From Butyricicoccus sp. (GTDB lineage: Bacteria; Bacillota; Clostridia; Oscillospirales; Butyricicoccaceae): a DNA stretch of 5,517 bases. Shown here piece after piece: positions 5,509-5,517 of this stretch (the stretch's first letter is position 1; each line of letters starts with the position of its first letter). The stretch spans positions 1 through 5,517 of the forward strand of contig JAUMSA010000080.1 in assembly GCA_031293105.1 (NCBI GenBank), in the 5' to 3' direction. The translations under genes were made by a program, and so were the position numbers. The notes beneath the pieces were generated by a model, which searched no databases, was not told the DNA's origin, and saw only the letters and a list, made by a program, of their open reading frames with translations.

Positions 5509-5517
5509 ACCTTAAAT

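Noticed and set aside
5370..5517. A sigma-70 type promoter for rnfC in the leader
   Set aside because: Candidate boxes such as GATAAG or TTGCCG do not pair with a partner at 16-18 nt, so none is supported.

Overview
The window is essentially one operon. Six genes read in the same direction on the minus strand, in the order rnfC, rnfD, rnfG, rnfE, rnfA, rnfB (right to left). They are tightly packed: spacers are 14, 1, 21, 0 and 26 nt, and each gene has its own Shine-Dalgarno site. Together they encode a complete set of Rnf subunits. Rnf is the membrane ferredoxin:NAD+ oxidoreductase that couples electron transfer to Na+ or H+ translocation.

The order CDGEAB, the RnfB with many ferredoxin-type clusters, the strong AAGGAGG-type Shine-Dalgarno sites and the moderately GC-rich DNA suggest an anaerobic member of the Clostridia. 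A gut Oscillospirales-type fermenter, perhaps a butyrate producer, is my guess; the genus cannot be read from this sequence.

Layout in plus coordinates. Positions 1-162 lie downstream of the operon and hold a strong 15-bp hairpin, a possible terminator, plus a smaller hairpin. Positions 163-1068 are rnfB, 1095-1727 rnfA, 1728-2354 rnfE, 2376-2954 rnfG, 2956-3966 rnfD and 3981-5369 rnfC. Positions 5370-5517 are the upstream leader. It has no recognisable gene or clear promoter, but contains two adjacent inverted repeats and a short AT-rich dyad.

How the parts work together, from family knowledge: RnfB takes electrons from reduced ferredoxin through its iron-sulfur clusters. RnfA and RnfE, two related six-helix proteins with opposite topology, carry electrons across the membrane through a shared iron-sulfur centre. 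RnfG and RnfD carry covalently bound FMN. RnfC receives the electrons and reduces NAD+ with its FMN and two [4Fe-4S] clusters. All six genes look intact, with the key cysteines and flavin sites present.

I found no undescribed system. The points worth a second look are small departures within a known complex: a 14-residue N-terminal extension and a CxxC loop in RnfA, a divergent flavin-attachment motif in RnfG, matching Ala/Lys/Glu tails on RnfB and RnfC, and structured DNA at both ends of the operon.
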